DNA of 64,000 nucleotides from Acinetobacter larvae (GCF_001704115.1 NZ_CP016895.1:3596001-3660000); one strand, 5' to 3'. Numbered from the stretch's first letter, positions 1-10,191 are shown. The notes: a model not told the origin generated them from the sequence alone. A program made the numbers and translations.

Positions 1-159
1 TGTGGTGTCACAAATATAATCGACCAAACCCAAGGCATAGGCACTATAACGTGAACGCATCAATTGTGCCGCACTGCTCGCATGTTGTTGTCCTAGATGT
101 AACACCTGACAACACTGCTGATAACTTGCATGACCACAAGGACAAGCCTTTGATGACAT
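1..159 (-). CDS. ychJ: YchJ/UPF0225 family SEC-C motif protein, N-terminal part (cut by window edge)
   Basis: The first 53 codons are present and the frame runs off the left edge. The start is an ATG at 159-157. The N-terminus has the CPCG-x(n)-CC pattern of the zinc-binding SEC-C motif, followed by the LMRSRYSAY segment that is typical of YchJ proteins. The biochemical role of this family is not well established. The rest of the protein, normally about 150 residues in all, lies outside the window, so completeness cannot be judged. Confidence 0.75.
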   Translation of the reverse strand, partial: MSSKACPCGHASYQQCCQVLHLGQQHASSAAQLMRSRYSAYALGLVDYICDTT

Positions 160-467
160 AAATTTACCTCTATTTCTCTAACCGAAGCACTGTTGCAGCC
201 CGATCATCGTCTAAACGCATGATTTGCCAATAGCGCAATTTTGCCAGTATCGTAATACAAGCATGACCGTCGATTCTTAATCCAATACTTGACTAAACGC
301 TTGACCAACGAATAAACCAAATAACAAGCCAAATAATAAACCAAGTTTAAGCGCATCCAGATGCACGACTATACGATATGAAAAAACCAATCAACGCCAA
401 GCTGATTGGTTTTTATAATGTCTAATGTCGCGCAACAGACTGAGTCTGCTTGAAGCTTTCGTCTACG
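160..467. other. Intergenic region between ychJ and the TerC-family gene
   Basis: About 300 bases without a supported gene. It holds the promoter side of ychJ (minus strand) and the terminator hairpin of the TerC-family gene, listed separately. A short run of near-repeats of the type AATAAACCAA lies around 325-350. I see no RNA gene or operator that I can name. Confidence 0.5.
383..413 (-). terminator. Rho-independent terminator of the TerC-family gene
   Basis: Perfect 11-bp stem AAAACCAATCA / TGATTGGTTTT with a 9-base loop, flanked by A and T runs on both sides. It lies about 55 bases past the stop codon of the minus-strand gene at 468. The symmetry means it could act in both directions. 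Confidence 0.75.
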
Positions 468-2054
468 TTAGTCTGTGGTCTGATGTGCCTTTACTGCGGT
501 CACATGGACTTTATCAATCTTATGACCATCCATAGTGACCACTTCAAAGATATAACCATCAACTTCTATCTTTTCACTATTTTCCGGCAAACGCCCTAAA
601 TGGAACAGAATATAACCCGATAAAGTTGAATACTGCTCTGCGTCATCGACCAAGTCTTTGCCCAGCAATAAAGAGACATGGCGAATATCCGTTGAGCCTT
701 CTAGGATGAGCGAACCATCTTCTAGGCTTTCTGCCGTCGCTTCTAATTCGTCCTCATCGGGGAACTCACCGGCAATGGCTTCCAACACGTCGATTGGTGT
801 AGCAATCCCTTCAATTGAACCATATTCATTAAGGACGATGGCCATTTGCAAAGGTGCTTGACGTAATTGTTCAACCACCATCAGCACTTGCGCATTTTCG
901 TGCACAATCAAAGGCTCGCGCAAATGCTTGGCAATATTCAGCTCACCATGCTCAATAAAATCATTGAGCACTTTATGGGTTAACACAATCCCAGCGAGAT
1001 TATCCAGTTCACCATCGGCGACGATTAAGCGTGAATGCGTCATGCCCATCAAACGCTCTTTGAGAACTTCTGGATCTTCTTGTAAGTCCAACCATTCCAA
1101 TTCAGGGCGTGGGGTCATCACCGACTTAACTGGACGTTCTGACAAGCCCAATACCCCTTGTACCATCACACTATGATAAGCACCATTTTCAGGGTCAAAC
1201 ATCTTATCGGCCAAGGCTTTTGCCGCCAAAACGTCTTCAGGTTGCTTATAACTATTGTCTTCCTGTTTCGACCGACCTCCCAACATACGTAATACAGCTG
1301 AGGCGGTACGGAAACGTAAATCGGTTGTGGTCACGGTCTTGGCTTGGTTTTTGCGCATGGTCTGGTTCATAAACTCGACCAACACCGAGAAACCAATAGC
1401 CGCATAGAGGTAACCTTTTGGGATATGGAAACCAAAGCCTTCCACTATCAAGGAAAAGCCAATCATCATCAAAAAGCCCAAACAGAGAATCACAACCGTT
1501 GGATGCTTATTGACGAAATCCATTAATGGTTTAGATGCCCAGAGCATGATGCCCACGGCAATCACGACCGCGATCATCATCACTGAAAGCTCTTTGACCA
1601 TGCCGACAGCGGTAATCACACTGTCTAAAGAGAACACGGCATCAAGCACGACAATCTGCACAATCACCATCCAAAACGCAGCATGGACAGGGTTTTCTTC
1701 TTTGAGATGCTGTTTGCCTTCAATGCGTTCATGCAATTCCATGGTGCCTTTAAACAGCAAGAACACACCACCAAACAGTAAAATCAGGTCTCGTCCAGAG
1801 AAAGGATGCGAGAAAATATGGAACAAAGGCGCGGTTAAAGTCACCACCCAAGCAATCGATGCTAACAGCACCAAACGCATACCTAGAGCTAAAATTAGAC
1901 CCAGAATTCGCGCCGTATTACGCTGTTGTGGTGGTAATTTTTCCGCCAAAATCGCGATAAAAACGAGGTTATCAATCCCTAAGACGATTTCTAAAATCAC
2001 TAAGGTTGCTAAACCTACCCAAGCAGAAGGATCAGACATCCATTCTAAGAACAT
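468..2054 (-). CDS. TerC-family membrane protein with CBS pair and CorC/HlyC domain
   Basis: A 528-residue inner-membrane protein like E. coli YegH/YoaE. The N-terminal 240 residues carry several hydrophobic segments with the TerC signature ([10 protein letters not shown] near the N-terminus, acidic residues in the first and later helices such as [11 protein letters not shown]). A CBS pair follows at roughly residues 305-425, beginning near [11 protein letters not shown], and then a CorC_HlyC transporter-associated domain at about 435-515. TerC proteins are linked to metal handling, mainly manganese export or metal loading of exported proteins; the substrate here is inferred, not shown. The length matches the family. 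The start is an ATG with a GGGGGA stretch upstream. It is monocistronic, with its own terminator. Confidence 0.9.
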   Translation of the reverse strand: MFLEWMSDPSAWVGLATLVILEIVLGIDNLVFIAILAEKLPPQQRNTARILGLILALGMRLVLLASIAWVVTLTAPLFHIFSHPFSGRDLILLFGGVFLLFKGTMELHERIEGKQHLKEENPVHAAFWMVIVQIVVLDAVFSLDSVITAVGMVKELSVMMIAVVIAVGIMLWASKPLMDFVNKHPTVVILCLGFLMMIGFSLIVEGFGFHIPKGYLYAAIGFSVLVEFMNQTMRKNQAKTVTTTDLRFRTASAVLRMLGGRSKQEDNSYKQPEDVLAAKALADKMFDPENGAYHSVMVQGVLGLSERPVKSVMTPRPELEWLDLQEDPEVLKERLMGMTHSRLIVADGELDNLAGIVLTHKVLNDFIEHGELNIAKHLREPLIVHENAQVLMVVEQLRQAPLQMAIVLNEYGSIEGIATPIDVLEAIAGEFPDEDELEATAESLEDGSLILEGSTDIRHVSLLLGKDLVDDAEQYSTLSGYILFHLGRLPENSEKIEVDGYIFEVVTMDGHKIDKVHVTAVKAHQTTD

Positions 2055-2571
2055 TGATCATTCCCCCATGGCGCGATTTGACTACGTTGTAAATTAGACG
2101 AAAATTCAAAAATAGACTTCAAAAATAATTGAACTGTTATTATTTGATAAGACGGGATATTCTTTAAGTGACAACAACCACTACTCATAAATGATGCTTT
2201 TATAGCCAAACATGGCTAACAGTATAGGCAAGATTATTTCGAAATTCATCATTTTTCTTTCATTTGTCATCGTCTTTTTTTATTCATCTTTGAAACTTAT
2301 AGTACAGTGCAGTCTAAGGCTGCAAAAAGTGAGCTGCCCCCTAGGTTTCTCGGGTCTTTTGCGTACATACTCTACGACCCTACTACCGACTTACTACTCA
2401 CAACTAGACTAGATAAAACCCTTGCTCATTTTTTGTCGCAAATTTAGCTCATCGATAGCAGGTCATCCAAGAGATCATCTCAATCGCGCAACAGAACATC
2501 TGCAAAAAGCCCACAACGCCTATAGAGCGATTAAAAATTACATGTTAGATTCAAATAAGGTTTAAACATTC
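2055..2571. other. Divergent intergenic region, TerC-family gene / LOG-family gene
   Basis: A 517-base spacer between two divergently transcribed genes. It contains nested inverted repeats: GTGAG at 2329-2333 with CTCAC near 2397-2401, enclosing GGGTC (2352-2356) and GACCC (2376-2380). The segment around 2329-2355 is the only GC-richer patch. Because the minus gene is a TerC homologue I looked for the yybP-ykoY manganese riboswitch core and could not recognise it. No gene is supported. Confidence 0.4.
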
Positions 2572-3192
2572 ATGACACAAAACGTAAAAAAGATTTATTC
2601 AATGAGCAAACAAGATCGCGTTCAAACCACCCAAGCACTAATTGCCGTTTACTGCGGTTCACGCCTCGGTAATCAACCTATTTATCGCCAAGCCGCCATC
2701 GAGCTGGCAGAAAATATTGCCAGCCATGGCTTTGGTTTAGTCTATGGCGGCGCCAGTATCGGTCTCATGGGACAAGTCGCCGACACCGTGATTCAATATG
2801 GCGGTGAAACTGTTGGTGTAATTCCAGAGTTTATGTTGGACTTTGAAATTGCCCATCAAAAACTGACTGAACTGCATATTGTACAGTCCATGCATGAACG
2901 CAAAGCCTTAATGGCTGATCGTGCCTGTGGCTTTATTGCCCTGCCAGGCGGTCTTGGAACTTTCGAGGAGATTTTAGAAGTCGCCACGTGGGGGCAGTTG
3001 CAGCAACATCAAAAGCCTATGGTGCTCTATAATGTCAACAACTTCTATGCTCCCCTCATTGCACAGCTCGACCATGCGACCGCAGAAGGCTTTCTACCGC
3101 TTGAGCATCGACAAAAATTGCTGGTGTGTAGTGATATTGCTGAAATTCTGGCTATCTTCCAAGCAGAACGCCAAGCTATTGCCGCATATTGA
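2572..3192 (+). CDS. LOG family protein (nucleotide 5'-monophosphate phosphoribohydrolase type)
   Basis: A 206-residue protein of the TIGR00730/LOG family. These are Rossmann-like cytosolic enzymes that split purine or cytokinin nucleoside monophosphates into free base and ribose 5-phosphate. The diagnostic PGGLGTFEE motif is at residues 125-133, and the earlier YGGASIGLMG segment (about 58-67) fits the family's phosphate-binding region. An alternative ATG at 2602 would shorten the N-terminus by ten residues; most family members begin close to the AVYCGS strand, so either start is possible. A 9-bp inverted repeat (3191-3199 with 3217-3225) overlaps the stop and may end transcription. The physiological substrate is unknown. 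Confidence 0.88.
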   Translation: MTQNVKKIYSMSKQDRVQTTQALIAVYCGSRLGNQPIYRQAAIELAENIASHGFGLVYGGASIGLMGQVADTVIQYGGETVGVIPEFMLDFEIAHQKLTELHIVQSMHERKALMADRACGFIALPGGLGTFEEILEVATWGQLQQHQKPMVLYNVNNFYAPLIAQLDHATAEGFLPLEHRQKLLVCSDIAEILAIFQAERQAIAAY

Positions 3193-3319
3193 TGATTAAC
3201 TTTTGATCAACGGCAATTAATCATCGTAACAGGATTATACGCTAGAGATCATCAAGGGTTGTCACAATTACTGCGCATCGTCAGGATGGTTTGCCCAATA
3301 AAAGGAGAGTAATTGCGCG

Positions 3320-4717
3320 ATGACGACGACACAAGTTCATCAACCGCTGCAAGCACAGTACCGCCTACTGGTCATGTTGGTCTCTGTGGGTTTCTTTATG
3401 CAGGGCTTGGATACCACAATTATCAACACCGCATTACCAGCGATGGCCAATAGCCTGAATGAGCATCCGCTACGCATGCACAGTGTGGTGATTAGCTATG
3501 TGCTCACTGTTGCTGCATTTATTCCACTGAGCGGTTGGTTGGCGGACCGCTTTGGTGTACGCAATATCTTTTTGGCTGCTTTAATTATTTTTAGCCTATC
3601 GTCATTGGGCTGTGGTCTATCCAACAACTTAAATCAACTGATTTTTTTTCGTATCTTACAGGGGCTGGGTGGTGCGCTTTTAATGCCTGTTGGTCGTTTG
3701 GCCCTGCTGAAGATTATTCCACGTGAGCAGTTTCTCGCCGCCATGAGCATGATGAGTCTGGCTGGCATGCTAGGACCGCTGATGGGTCCAATCCTAGGAG
3801 GCTGGTTGGTAGAATTTACCACATGGCATTGGATTTTCTTGATTAACCTACCAATTGGCTTATTGGGCGTCATGATTAGCTTTAAAGCTATGCCCAATAT
3901 CAAAGAAAGCAAAGTGCTCAAATTCGATTTGAGTGGTTTTATTTTACTGGCAATCGCGATGGTTGGACTCGCCATGGGTATCGAGAGTCTGTCTAAACCA
4001 CAGCATGCTTTATATAGTACTGCGGCATTAATGGCTGCCGGGTTGATCGCCACCATTCTCTACGCGATCCATGCCCACAGCCATCAAAATGCCTTATTTA
4101 GAGGTCGGCTATTTCGTAATAAGATGTTTAGCTTAGGGGTTTGGGGAAATTTATTTGCGCGTCTAAGCTCCAATGCTATTCCCTTTCTTGTGCCACTCAT
4201 GTTGCAAGTTGCCTTTAAAATGGAACCCTTGATGACGGGTATTATATTGACCCCAATGGTACTCGGTTCGGTCTTTTCTAAACCGATTATCCGCCCCATT
4301 ATTCAGAAATTTGGTTATCGGAATTTTCTCATTTTCAATACACTGCTGTTGGGCAGCTGCATTATCAGCTTTAGTCTATCGACAGCAGAAACGCCCTTTT
4401 GGCTACGGGCTTTGCATTTCTTTATTTTTGGTATGCTCAATTCCTTACAATTTGTCAGTATGAATACCTTTACTCTCAAAGACTTGCCAGCACATGACGC
4501 CAGCAGTGGCAATAGTTTTCTATCCATGATTATGATGCTATCGATGAGTATTGGCATTGCCTTAGCCAGTACCTTGCTCAATATTTTTATGGCACATTAT
4601 GGTAGTGATAGCAGCGATCAGATCACGTTGGCATTTCATTATGCACTGCTCTGTTTAGGTCTGTTAAATATGCTGACAGCGCTGATTTTTATGCGTATCC
4701 CCAAACAATATGCCTAA
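3320..4717 (+). CDS. mdtD: MFS multidrug transporter, DHA2 family, MdtD-like
   Basis: A 465-residue, strongly hydrophobic protein that matches MdtD (YegB) of E. coli along its length from memory: GFFMQGLDTTI in the first helix, GWLADRFGVRNIF in the first cytoplasmic loop, PVGRLALLKIIPREQ, GPLMGPILGG (the antiporter motif C), and LKDLPAHDASSGNSFLSM near the C-terminus. DHA2 transporters are proton-driven drug exporters with 14 predicted helices. In E. coli mdtD follows mdtABC; here no RND genes are adjacent, so it stands alone. An AAAGGAGAG ribosome binding site lies about 12 bases before the ATG. The substrate is not known. Confidence 0.88.
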   Translation: MTTTQVHQPLQAQYRLLVMLVSVGFFMQGLDTTIINTALPAMANSLNEHPLRMHSVVISYVLTVAAFIPLSGWLADRFGVRNIFLAALIIFSLSSLGCGLSNNLNQLIFFRILQGLGGALLMPVGRLALLKIIPREQFLAAMSMMSLAGMLGPLMGPILGGWLVEFTTWHWIFLINLPIGLLGVMISFKAMPNIKESKVLKFDLSGFILLAIAMVGLAMGIESLSKPQHALYSTAALMAAGLIATILYAIHAHSHQNALFRGRLFRNKMFSLGVWGNLFARLSSNAIPFLVPLMLQVAFKMEPLMTGIILTPMVLGSVFSKPIIRPIIQKFGYRNFLIFNTLLLGSCIISFSLSTAETPFWLRALHFFIFGMLNSLQFVSMNTFTLKDLPAHDASSGNSFLSMIMMLSMSIGIALASTLLNIFMAHYGSDSSDQITLAFHYALLCLGLLNMLTALIFMRIPKQYA

Positions 4718-4766
4718 AGCAATGACATTCACTGTGGGTTAAAAGCATCAGTGATACAGAATCAGG

Positions 4767-5609
4767 ATGAAAATAATCACCATGAGCGCCATCATGTCAG
4801 CCTACAGGTTCAGCAATAGACGCCGTGCATCAAGGGAAAAAACCAAAGCTGATGCAAATCAACCCGCACATCCTCCTAGATTCACTCAGCGCTTAGCCTA
4901 TACGGTGATGTTAATCCTGTGCTGTAGTGCTTTATATGCAGACCATCCGCATAGCACTGCGCAAGATTTTAATTTTCAAATTCGTGGTTTTGATGTTTCT
5001 CACCATCAAGGTGCCATTGACTGGTCACGGGTCTCGCCCCAGCAATATCAATTTGTTTATCTTAAAGCCACTGAAGGTGCAGACTATACCGACCCACGTT
5101 TTCAAGCCCATTGGCTCGCCGCCAGAGAACGCGGCTTATATGTCGGTGCTTATCATTTCTTTCGTTTTTGCAGCAGCAGTGCCGAGCGGCAAGCCCAGCA
5201 TTTTATCGCGACCGTACCCAAAAAGAACAATGCTCTGCCACCAGTGATTGATGTTGAATATGACAGTCGATGCATGGCACAACTGACTCGGCAACAAGTG
5301 CTGCAAAAAATGCGAATCATGCAAAAATTATTGCAACAACACTATGAAAAACAACCGATCTTTTATAGTAGCGCAAAGTTTTATACCCTGTATTTACAAC
5401 AGCATTTTGCGCATGCTCCAATTTGGCTGCAAGATTTTAGCGGCAATACTCCCGCTGAGACACAAATCGTTTTTTGGCAATATAGCCGCCAAGGCAAAAT
5501 CTCAGCGATTCAAGGCACAGTGGACCTCAATCTCTTTTTGGGTAACAACGCACAATGGCAACACTTTCTTCAGCACAATTCAATAGAGATGCCAGCAACA
5601 AGACAATAG
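4767..5609 (+). CDS. Glycoside hydrolase family 25 (lysozyme-like) protein, membrane-anchored or secreted
   Basis: A 280-residue protein. Residues about 43-58 form one hydrophobic segment preceded by a basic, non-hydrophobic stretch, so the protein is probably exported or anchored with the catalytic domain in the periplasm. The GH25 domain starts at GFDVSHHQG (Asp76) and carries the DxE catalytic pair in VIDVEYD (Asp162 and Glu164), then FYSS, IWLQDF and FWQYSRQG, ending at VDLNLFLG. GH25 enzymes are N-acetylmuramidases that cut peptidoglycan. Start choice is uncertain: ATG codons at 4767, 4782 and 4794 are all in frame and none has an ideal ribosome binding site. No phage genes are nearby, so a cell-wall role is more likely than a lysis role. 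Confidence 0.85.
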   Translation: MKIITMSAIMSAYRFSNRRRASREKTKADANQPAHPPRFTQRLAYTVMLILCCSALYADHPHSTAQDFNFQIRGFDVSHHQGAIDWSRVSPQQYQFVYLKATEGADYTDPRFQAHWLAARERGLYVGAYHFFRFCSSSAERQAQHFIATVPKKNNALPPVIDVEYDSRCMAQLTRQQVLQKMRIMQKLLQQHYEKQPIFYSSAKFYTLYLQQHFAHAPIWLQDFSGNTPAETQIVFWQYSRQGKISAIQGTVDLNLFLGNNAQWQHFLQHNSIEMPATRQ

Positions 5610-5694
5610 CTGTCGCACATAAGCGCTAAGATACAGAAATAACAAACCATTTCAGCTAAAATACCAGCCAAAGACTGGCACTTTACTGGCATGA

Positions 5695-6762
5695 ATGGGG
5701 CAAGGCTTGAGAAGAATTATTCACATCGACATGGATGCATTTTATGCATCGGTAGAGCTACGTGAACATCCCGAGCTGCTACAACAACCTGTGGTCATTT
5801 CATCACAACATCCCCGTGCTGTGGTGGCTGCCGCATCTTATCCTGCGCGTGAATTTGGCATACGCTCAGCCATGTCGATGGCGCAAGCGCGGAAACGCTG
5901 CCCCCATGTTGTTGTGATTGAGCCTAATTTTGATAAATATCGCGCAGTCTCTCAGCAAATCCATAAAATTTTTCAACGCTATAGTGATTGTATCGAACCG
6001 CTCTCCCTCGATGAAGCTTATCTCGATGTCAGTGATTGTTTAGCAACGCGTGGCAGTGCAACGGCCATCGCGATGCAAATTCGTGCAGATATCTGGGCAG
6101 AAACAGGCTTAACTGCCTCTGCTGGTGTTGCACCAAATAAATTCCTCGCCAAAATTGCTTCGGACTGGAATAAACCCAATGGTATTTTTGTGGTCAAACC
6201 ACATCATATTGCTGACTTTATCCGTCATCTGCCACTCAATAAAATTCCTGGTGTAGGTCGGGTCACTTTTGCAAAACTCAAAGCGCTACAACTAGAAACC
6301 TTGGGTGATCTGCAACAACATGACGTACTATTTCTGGAACATTATTTTGGAAAATATGGCAGACAACTCTATCTTTATGCCCGCGGAATCGATGAACGCC
6401 CAGTAGAAGCATATCGGCAACGTCAGCAAATTTCCAAAGAAACGACTTTTGATGGTGATTTAAGCCTAGCGGAATGTTATCCCTATTGCCCGGCACTGAT
6501 CGACAGCATCTGGCATAGCTTGCAACAGAAACAATTACAAGCCTATGGTGTGAGCATCAAGCTCAAACAAAAAAACTTTCAGACTATTCAACATAGTAAA
6601 AGCTTTAAACAGCCGCTACAGCAACTCAGCGAGTTAGAGCTCGCTGTGACGCAGCTTTTTACTGAACTGCAAGTGGATCCACAACAGCAATATCGTTTAG
6701 TGGGTATCGGTGTTTATCAGCTACAAGCCAAACAAAATCAGGCACAGCTTGCTTTATGGTAA
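5695..6762 (+). CDS. dinB: DNA polymerase IV (Y-family translesion polymerase)
   Basis: A 355-residue Y-family polymerase. The catalytic motifs are present: [12 protein letters not shown] (Asp12, Asp14) and [12 protein letters not shown] (Asp106, Glu107). The helix-hairpin-helix segment [12 protein letters not shown] follows, and a little-finger domain occupies the last 110 residues. It copies damaged DNA without proofreading. I see no convincing LexA-type palindrome upstream, which fits the unusual damage response of Acinetobacter, though that is inference. The length matches Pol IV. The ATG at 5695 precedes the conserved block by only a few residues. Confidence 0.95.
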   Translation: MGQGLRRIIHIDMDAFYASVELREHPELLQQPVVISSQHPRAVVAAASYPAREFGIRSAMSMAQARKRCPHVVVIEPNFDKYRAVSQQIHKIFQRYSDCIEPLSLDEAYLDVSDCLATRGSATAIAMQIRADIWAETGLTASAGVAPNKFLAKIASDWNKPNGIFVVKPHHIADFIRHLPLNKIPGVGRVTFAKLKALQLETLGDLQQHDVLFLEHYFGKYGRQLYLYARGIDERPVEAYRQRQQISKETTFDGDLSLAECYPYCPALIDSIWHSLQQKQLQAYGVSIKLKQKNFQTIQHSKSFKQPLQQLSELELAVTQLFTELQVDPQQQYRLVGIGVYQLQAKQNQAQLALW

Positions 6763-6883
6763 AGCCAAGCTCGACACAAAAATATTCAGGCTACACTTGG
6801 CTTGCTACGGAAATGATGCTTTTTCATATGTTCAGTGCTAGCACTTTCACGTAAACTGAGCGCAAAACAATGTGAGGATGATT

Positions 6884-7240
6884 ATGGCTGTGCAACGTTT
6901 ACATATCGCAAAACGCTTTTCCGAAATTTCGATCAGTGGCAATCTAGTACATTTAGCGGGGCAACTTGCCGCAGATACCAGTGCAGATATCCGCTCACAG
7001 ACACAACAAACACTCGATATCATCGATCAGTTTTTAGCAGATGCCGGCACCGATAAAAGTCACATCATGTCGGTGATGATCTTTTTAAAAGACATTGACC
7101 ATGACTATGCGGCAATGAATGAAGTTTGGGATGCTTGGTGTGCCGATATTGCAGCGCCACCGCGTACTTGTGTGGAAGCCAAACTTTATGCGCCTGAAGT
7201 GCTGGTTGAAATGACTGTGGTAGCGGTTAAGCCAGACTAA
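6884..7240 (+). CDS. RidA/YjgF/UK114 family protein, YoaB-like
   Basis: A 118-residue cytosolic protein. The reading frame is open from a GTG at 6872, but the sequence TGAGG at 6873-6877 is a good ribosome binding site six bases before the ATG at 6884, so I place the start there. The C-terminal half (MNEVWDAWCADIAAPPRTCVEAKL) resembles E. coli YoaB and keeps the arginine that binds the substrate carboxylate in deaminating RidA proteins. RidA members hydrolyse reactive enamine/imine intermediates; YoaB-like subgroups are less well defined. A strong terminator follows at 7274-7311. Confidence 0.88.
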   Translation: MAVQRLHIAKRFSEISISGNLVHLAGQLAADTSADIRSQTQQTLDIIDQFLADAGTDKSHIMSVMIFLKDIDHDYAAMNEVWDAWCADIAAPPRTCVEAKLYAPEVLVEMTVVAVKPD

Positions 7241-7273
7241 GAAAATCCAGTGGATTCATCGTAATAGCAATTT

Positions 7274-7311
7274 AAAAGGGTCGACTTTGTGGACGCAAAG
7301 CCGACCCTTTT
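7274..7311 (+). terminator. Rho-independent terminator after the RidA-family gene
   Basis: Long hairpin in which AAAAGGGTCG-ACTTTG pairs with CAAAG-CCGACCCTTTT around a short loop. It begins 34 bases after the RidA stop codon and ends in a T run. Because the next gene (DUF2726, minus strand) converges on it, it may be used from both sides. Confidence 0.8.
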
Positions 7312-7415
7312 AATCATTAACCACCCATGAACTGTCGTCATTATCCAATCAAGCTAAGGCAACATATAGCAGGCATATTCACCCTTAGTCAGATCGAATC
7401 GCTGACTGTAGAAAA

Positions 7416-7961
7416 TTAAATACGAGACAGACGTAAACGATTTAAACGCTGCTGCATAGACAGCTGACTATCGCCAAAGTCATGCTCAATATAGTGAAAA
7501 CCTTGCTCAACAGCTTTGATATCTTGCATAAAATCACGTTGTAGCTGTTCGACTTCAGCATTTCCTTCATAGCGCAGTACACGATAACCCGCCATACTCA
7601 ATATATCTTCACGATAATGTGATGCTTTTAAACGCTTCATCAAATGCGCATCTTGTAATAACACCACAGCCACAGTGCGATAATTTTGATCCAACACCAC
7701 AAAATCTGCCGTTAACTCCTGATATTTACGTCGGGTATGCAAATACTTGGTGGTCAATAAACTATCGAATGGCACTTGCGCCATAATATGCCATTCTGGC
7801 AATAACTGTTTGAGACGCATATAGGTAACTTGCGTATTGGCATTTAAAATAGCTTTCTGCCGTAACGGGCTGTCTTTTTTGCTTTGGTTTAAGCCGCGCT
7901 GATACATCCAATAGGCGATCAGTAAGCAGATACTTAAACTTGTTATGATGATTATGTCCAT
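7416..7961 (-). CDS. DUF2726 domain-containing membrane-anchored protein
   Basis: A 181-residue protein with one N-terminal transmembrane segment (about residues 3-20) followed by a cytosolic DUF2726 domain. The LKQLLPEWHIMAQVPFDSLL segment and the DFVVLDQNYRTVAVVLLQD strand are typical of the domain, which looks like a degenerate restriction-endonuclease-like fold. The function is unknown. The ATG at 7961 has AAGGGA eight bases upstream. It converges with the RidA gene and is divergent from the LysE gene across a 577-base spacer. Confidence 0.8.
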   Translation of the reverse strand: MDIIIITSLSICLLIAYWMYQRGLNQSKKDSPLRQKAILNANTQVTYMRLKQLLPEWHIMAQVPFDSLLTTKYLHTRRKYQELTADFVVLDQNYRTVAVVLLQDAHLMKRLKASHYREDILSMAGYRVLRYEGNAEVEQLQRDFMQDIKAVEQGFHYIEHDFGDSQLSMQQRLNRLRLSRI

Positions 7962-8538
7962 TTCTCATCCCTTACCTTCATGTTTTAATAATTGCTCATA
8001 TTGGATCTACATTATTGTTTTAATCCATGATGCGCTTGATGTATTTAATAATCATTAAAACTTTCCAAAAACTTGCCATCATCCATCGCATTAAAACAAT
8101 AAAATGTCCTGTTTAAAGCTTTGTCCATACAGTGTATTTCACGTTAAATTTTAAATATATATCCGAGATTCCACCCGCTTTTTTTACCATCCGATGGAAG
8201 CATTTATGTATTTAGTTATAACGAGATAATCAACAAAATACAAGAAGCCTTTGCCAAAGTACTTGGTCAAATTTATGCAAAGCATTGCTTTAAATTAAAA
8301 TATAACATTCATGTAATTTCATAACAAAATATTGCACTTTATTGATATGTATCTCTTGTTATTGTTTTGCAGTACGGCTCAGCACAAAATAAGCCGATGA
8401 TTCTATATTATAGACAACTAAAGTACGATATATCGATGTACTTCACATGCTTGGTATGATCACAACAACACTCTATACTACTGATATTATAGAAAATATT
8501 TTAAATGATGGATTTTAAAGCACCCAATTGGAAAATGT
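7962..8538. other. AT-rich divergent intergenic region, DUF2726 gene / LysE-family gene
   Basis: A 577-base spacer, clearly more AT-rich than its neighbours. It must hold the promoters of both flanking genes. Several TATAAT-like hexamers occur, but AT content makes any single call weak. I see no long repeat, RNA fold or gene in it. Confidence 0.4.
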
Positions 8539-9174
8539 ATGATGTCTTTTGAACTACTCTTGAGTTTTTTACTCACCACTTTACTGTTTGCCTACATACC
8601 AGGACCTGCCATGCTATATAGCGCAGCGCAAACATTAGCCCATGGTAAAGCTGCTGGGCTGATGGCGGCTTATGGTATTTTCCTAGGAGGTTGCGTACAT
8701 ATATTGATTGCAGCTGTTGGATTGACTGCAATTTTTCATATTTTCCCGCTGATCTATGCTGTATTAAAATTTGCAGGTGCCTGTTGGTTGCTCTATCTGG
8801 GGATTCAATTAATCCGCAATGCTCGAAACACCAAAGCTTCACCCTTGCTCGCATCTACCGGCGATCTCAAAACCAAATCACTAAAAGAAAGTATCTTGGT
8901 AGAAGTGTTGAATCCTAAAACAGCTATTTTCTATGTCGCTTTCTTACCACAGTTTGTTGTCAGCAGTGCTAGTCTACCAATCTGGGCGCAATTGTTAATA
9001 TTGGGCGTCGCGGTCAATATGATCTTTGTCTCAGCTGATATTGTTTGCGTCTATATGGCGAGCTGGCTATTACAAAGAATAAAAAGCACGCCATCTCTAC
9101 AACGCTTACTCAGTTATATCAGTGCTTCAGTATTCATAAGCTTGGGGCTATGGGTGATTAAAAGACCAGACTAA
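8539..9174 (+). CDS. LysE/RhtB family amino-acid exporter
   Basis: A 211-residue membrane protein with about six hydrophobic segments. The family signature is at the N-terminus (YIPGPAMLYSAAQTLAHGKAAG), with the GGCVHILIAAVGLTA helix and the VEVLNPKTAIFYVAFLPQFV block in the middle. Family members export basic or neutral amino acids and related metabolites; the substrate cannot be read from the sequence. Two ATG codons are adjacent at 8539 and 8542. No regulator gene is next to it. Confidence 0.9.
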   Translation: MMSFELLLSFLLTTLLFAYIPGPAMLYSAAQTLAHGKAAGLMAAYGIFLGGCVHILIAAVGLTAIFHIFPLIYAVLKFAGACWLLYLGIQLIRNARNTKASPLLASTGDLKTKSLKESILVEVLNPKTAIFYVAFLPQFVVSSASLPIWAQLLILGVAVNMIFVSADIVCVYMASWLLQRIKSTPSLQRLLSYISASVFISLGLWVIKRPD

Positions 9175-9266
9175 TTTACTGCAGCCCAAGCTCCTCATGG
9201 CAAGTGTATAGCACACACAAAGACAGTGCAGCTTGATGATCTTAAATTTGATCGCATGAATCGGTA

Positions 9267-9971
9267 TTAGACCCCAGCCCAGATCATTATGACTGCAATA
9301 CTGTTCATCATAATATGCAAGAAGATGCTATAGCGAATATCTCGCGTATAGAAATAAGTCACCCCGAAGATTGCACCAATGCTCATATAGTAAAAAAGTG
9401 CAACTGACAAAGCGAATTCATGCATCAAAGCAAACAATAGGCTACTGCTGATAATCGCTAAAATATTCCAAAATAGATGTGAGCGATTAAAAAAATAATT
9501 GGCAAAGATCCCACGAAATAATAATTCTTCCAATATCGGCGCCATTAATACTGTTGTTATGGTCATTGATATCGGCGTCTGGCGAAACATTTCTTCAATT
9601 AGGCGCTGATTTTCAGGTGTTCCCACATGCAAAATATCATCAAAGATATAACTGACCACGCCACAACACAACGCCATACAAAACATAAAATAAACAAATT
9701 TCTTGTTTATAGCCTGACGATGAAAATGATTGGGATTAGAGACTTGTAGTTGTTTACGGTAACGGCGATAAAAAAAAGAAATCACCAAACAGCATGCTAT
9801 GCTTTGTAGCAACGCAATCTTAAAATCGTGCTGAGTGATCTGCTCCTGCGGATAAATAACATAAACTAAATCTGTTGCCAGCATCAAACCCAGAAACAAC
9901 ATAAAATAAAGCATACGTTGCGCATAGTTTTTTATAAAAATTAAAATGCTTTTCAATTGCCACCACTTCAA
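9267..9971 (-). CDS. CPBP family intramembrane metalloprotease (Abi/CAAX-like)
   Basis: A 234-residue membrane protein with about seven hydrophobic segments. All three motifs of the CPBP family are visible: EELLFRG (the glutamates of motif 1), FALMHEF (motif 2 histidine) and FLHIMMNS (motif 3 His and Asn). Bacterial members are putative intramembrane glutamic proteases or immunity-type proteins. The frame opens at a TTG codon (9971) with AGG seven to eight bases upstream; the next ATG is at residue 20, inside the first helix, so the TTG is preferred but not certain. No bacteriocin gene is adjacent. Confidence 0.85.
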   Translation of the reverse strand: MKWWQLKSILIFIKNYAQRMLYFMLFLGLMLATDLVYVIYPQEQITQHDFKIALLQSIACCLVISFFYRRYRKQLQVSNPNHFHRQAINKKFVYFMFCMALCCGVVSYIFDDILHVGTPENQRLIEEMFRQTPISMTITTVLMAPILEELLFRGIFANYFFNRSHLFWNILAIISSSLLFALMHEFALSVALFYYMSIGAIFGVTYFYTRDIRYSIFLHIMMNSIAVIMIWAGV

Positions 9972-10105
9972 GTTTTAGCCTGTCCTATCCCATATCTGGA
10001 AGTATTTAAAATAACATACGTCCCTGCCATACAATATCTGACGCTGAGGGCTTTATTCAACCGACGTATTGCTTTTTTCTTTGCCCGACAAACTTCTCTA
10101 CCCTA

Positions 10106-10140
10106 CAAAATAGCCCAATCTTAAGTCTTGGGCTATTTTG
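10106..10140 (-). terminator. Rho-independent terminator downstream of the metal ATPase gene
   Basis: Perfect 13-bp stem CAAAATAGCCCAA / TTGGGCTATTTTG with a 9-base loop. It lies about 52 bases past the stop codon of the minus-strand ATPase gene and is T-rich on its downstream side. Confidence 0.8.
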
Positions 10141-10191
10141 CGGCAGATCGAACATAGAGCGGTCGAACGCATGATATTATTTTTATTAGGA

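Noticed and set aside
2329..2356. End of an IS3-type insertion sequence (GTGAGCTGCCCCC-like sequence)
   Set aside because: The resemblance to IS3-family ends is loose, and no transposase fragment, partner end or target duplication was seen.
2055..2571. yybP-ykoY manganese riboswitch upstream of the TerC-family gene
   Set aside because: The context fits, but I could not find the conserved core of this class on the minus strand; only unrelated nested inverted repeats are visible.
4767..5609. Phage lysis gene
   Set aside because: The GH25 domain is also common in phages, but no holin, spanin or structural genes surround it.
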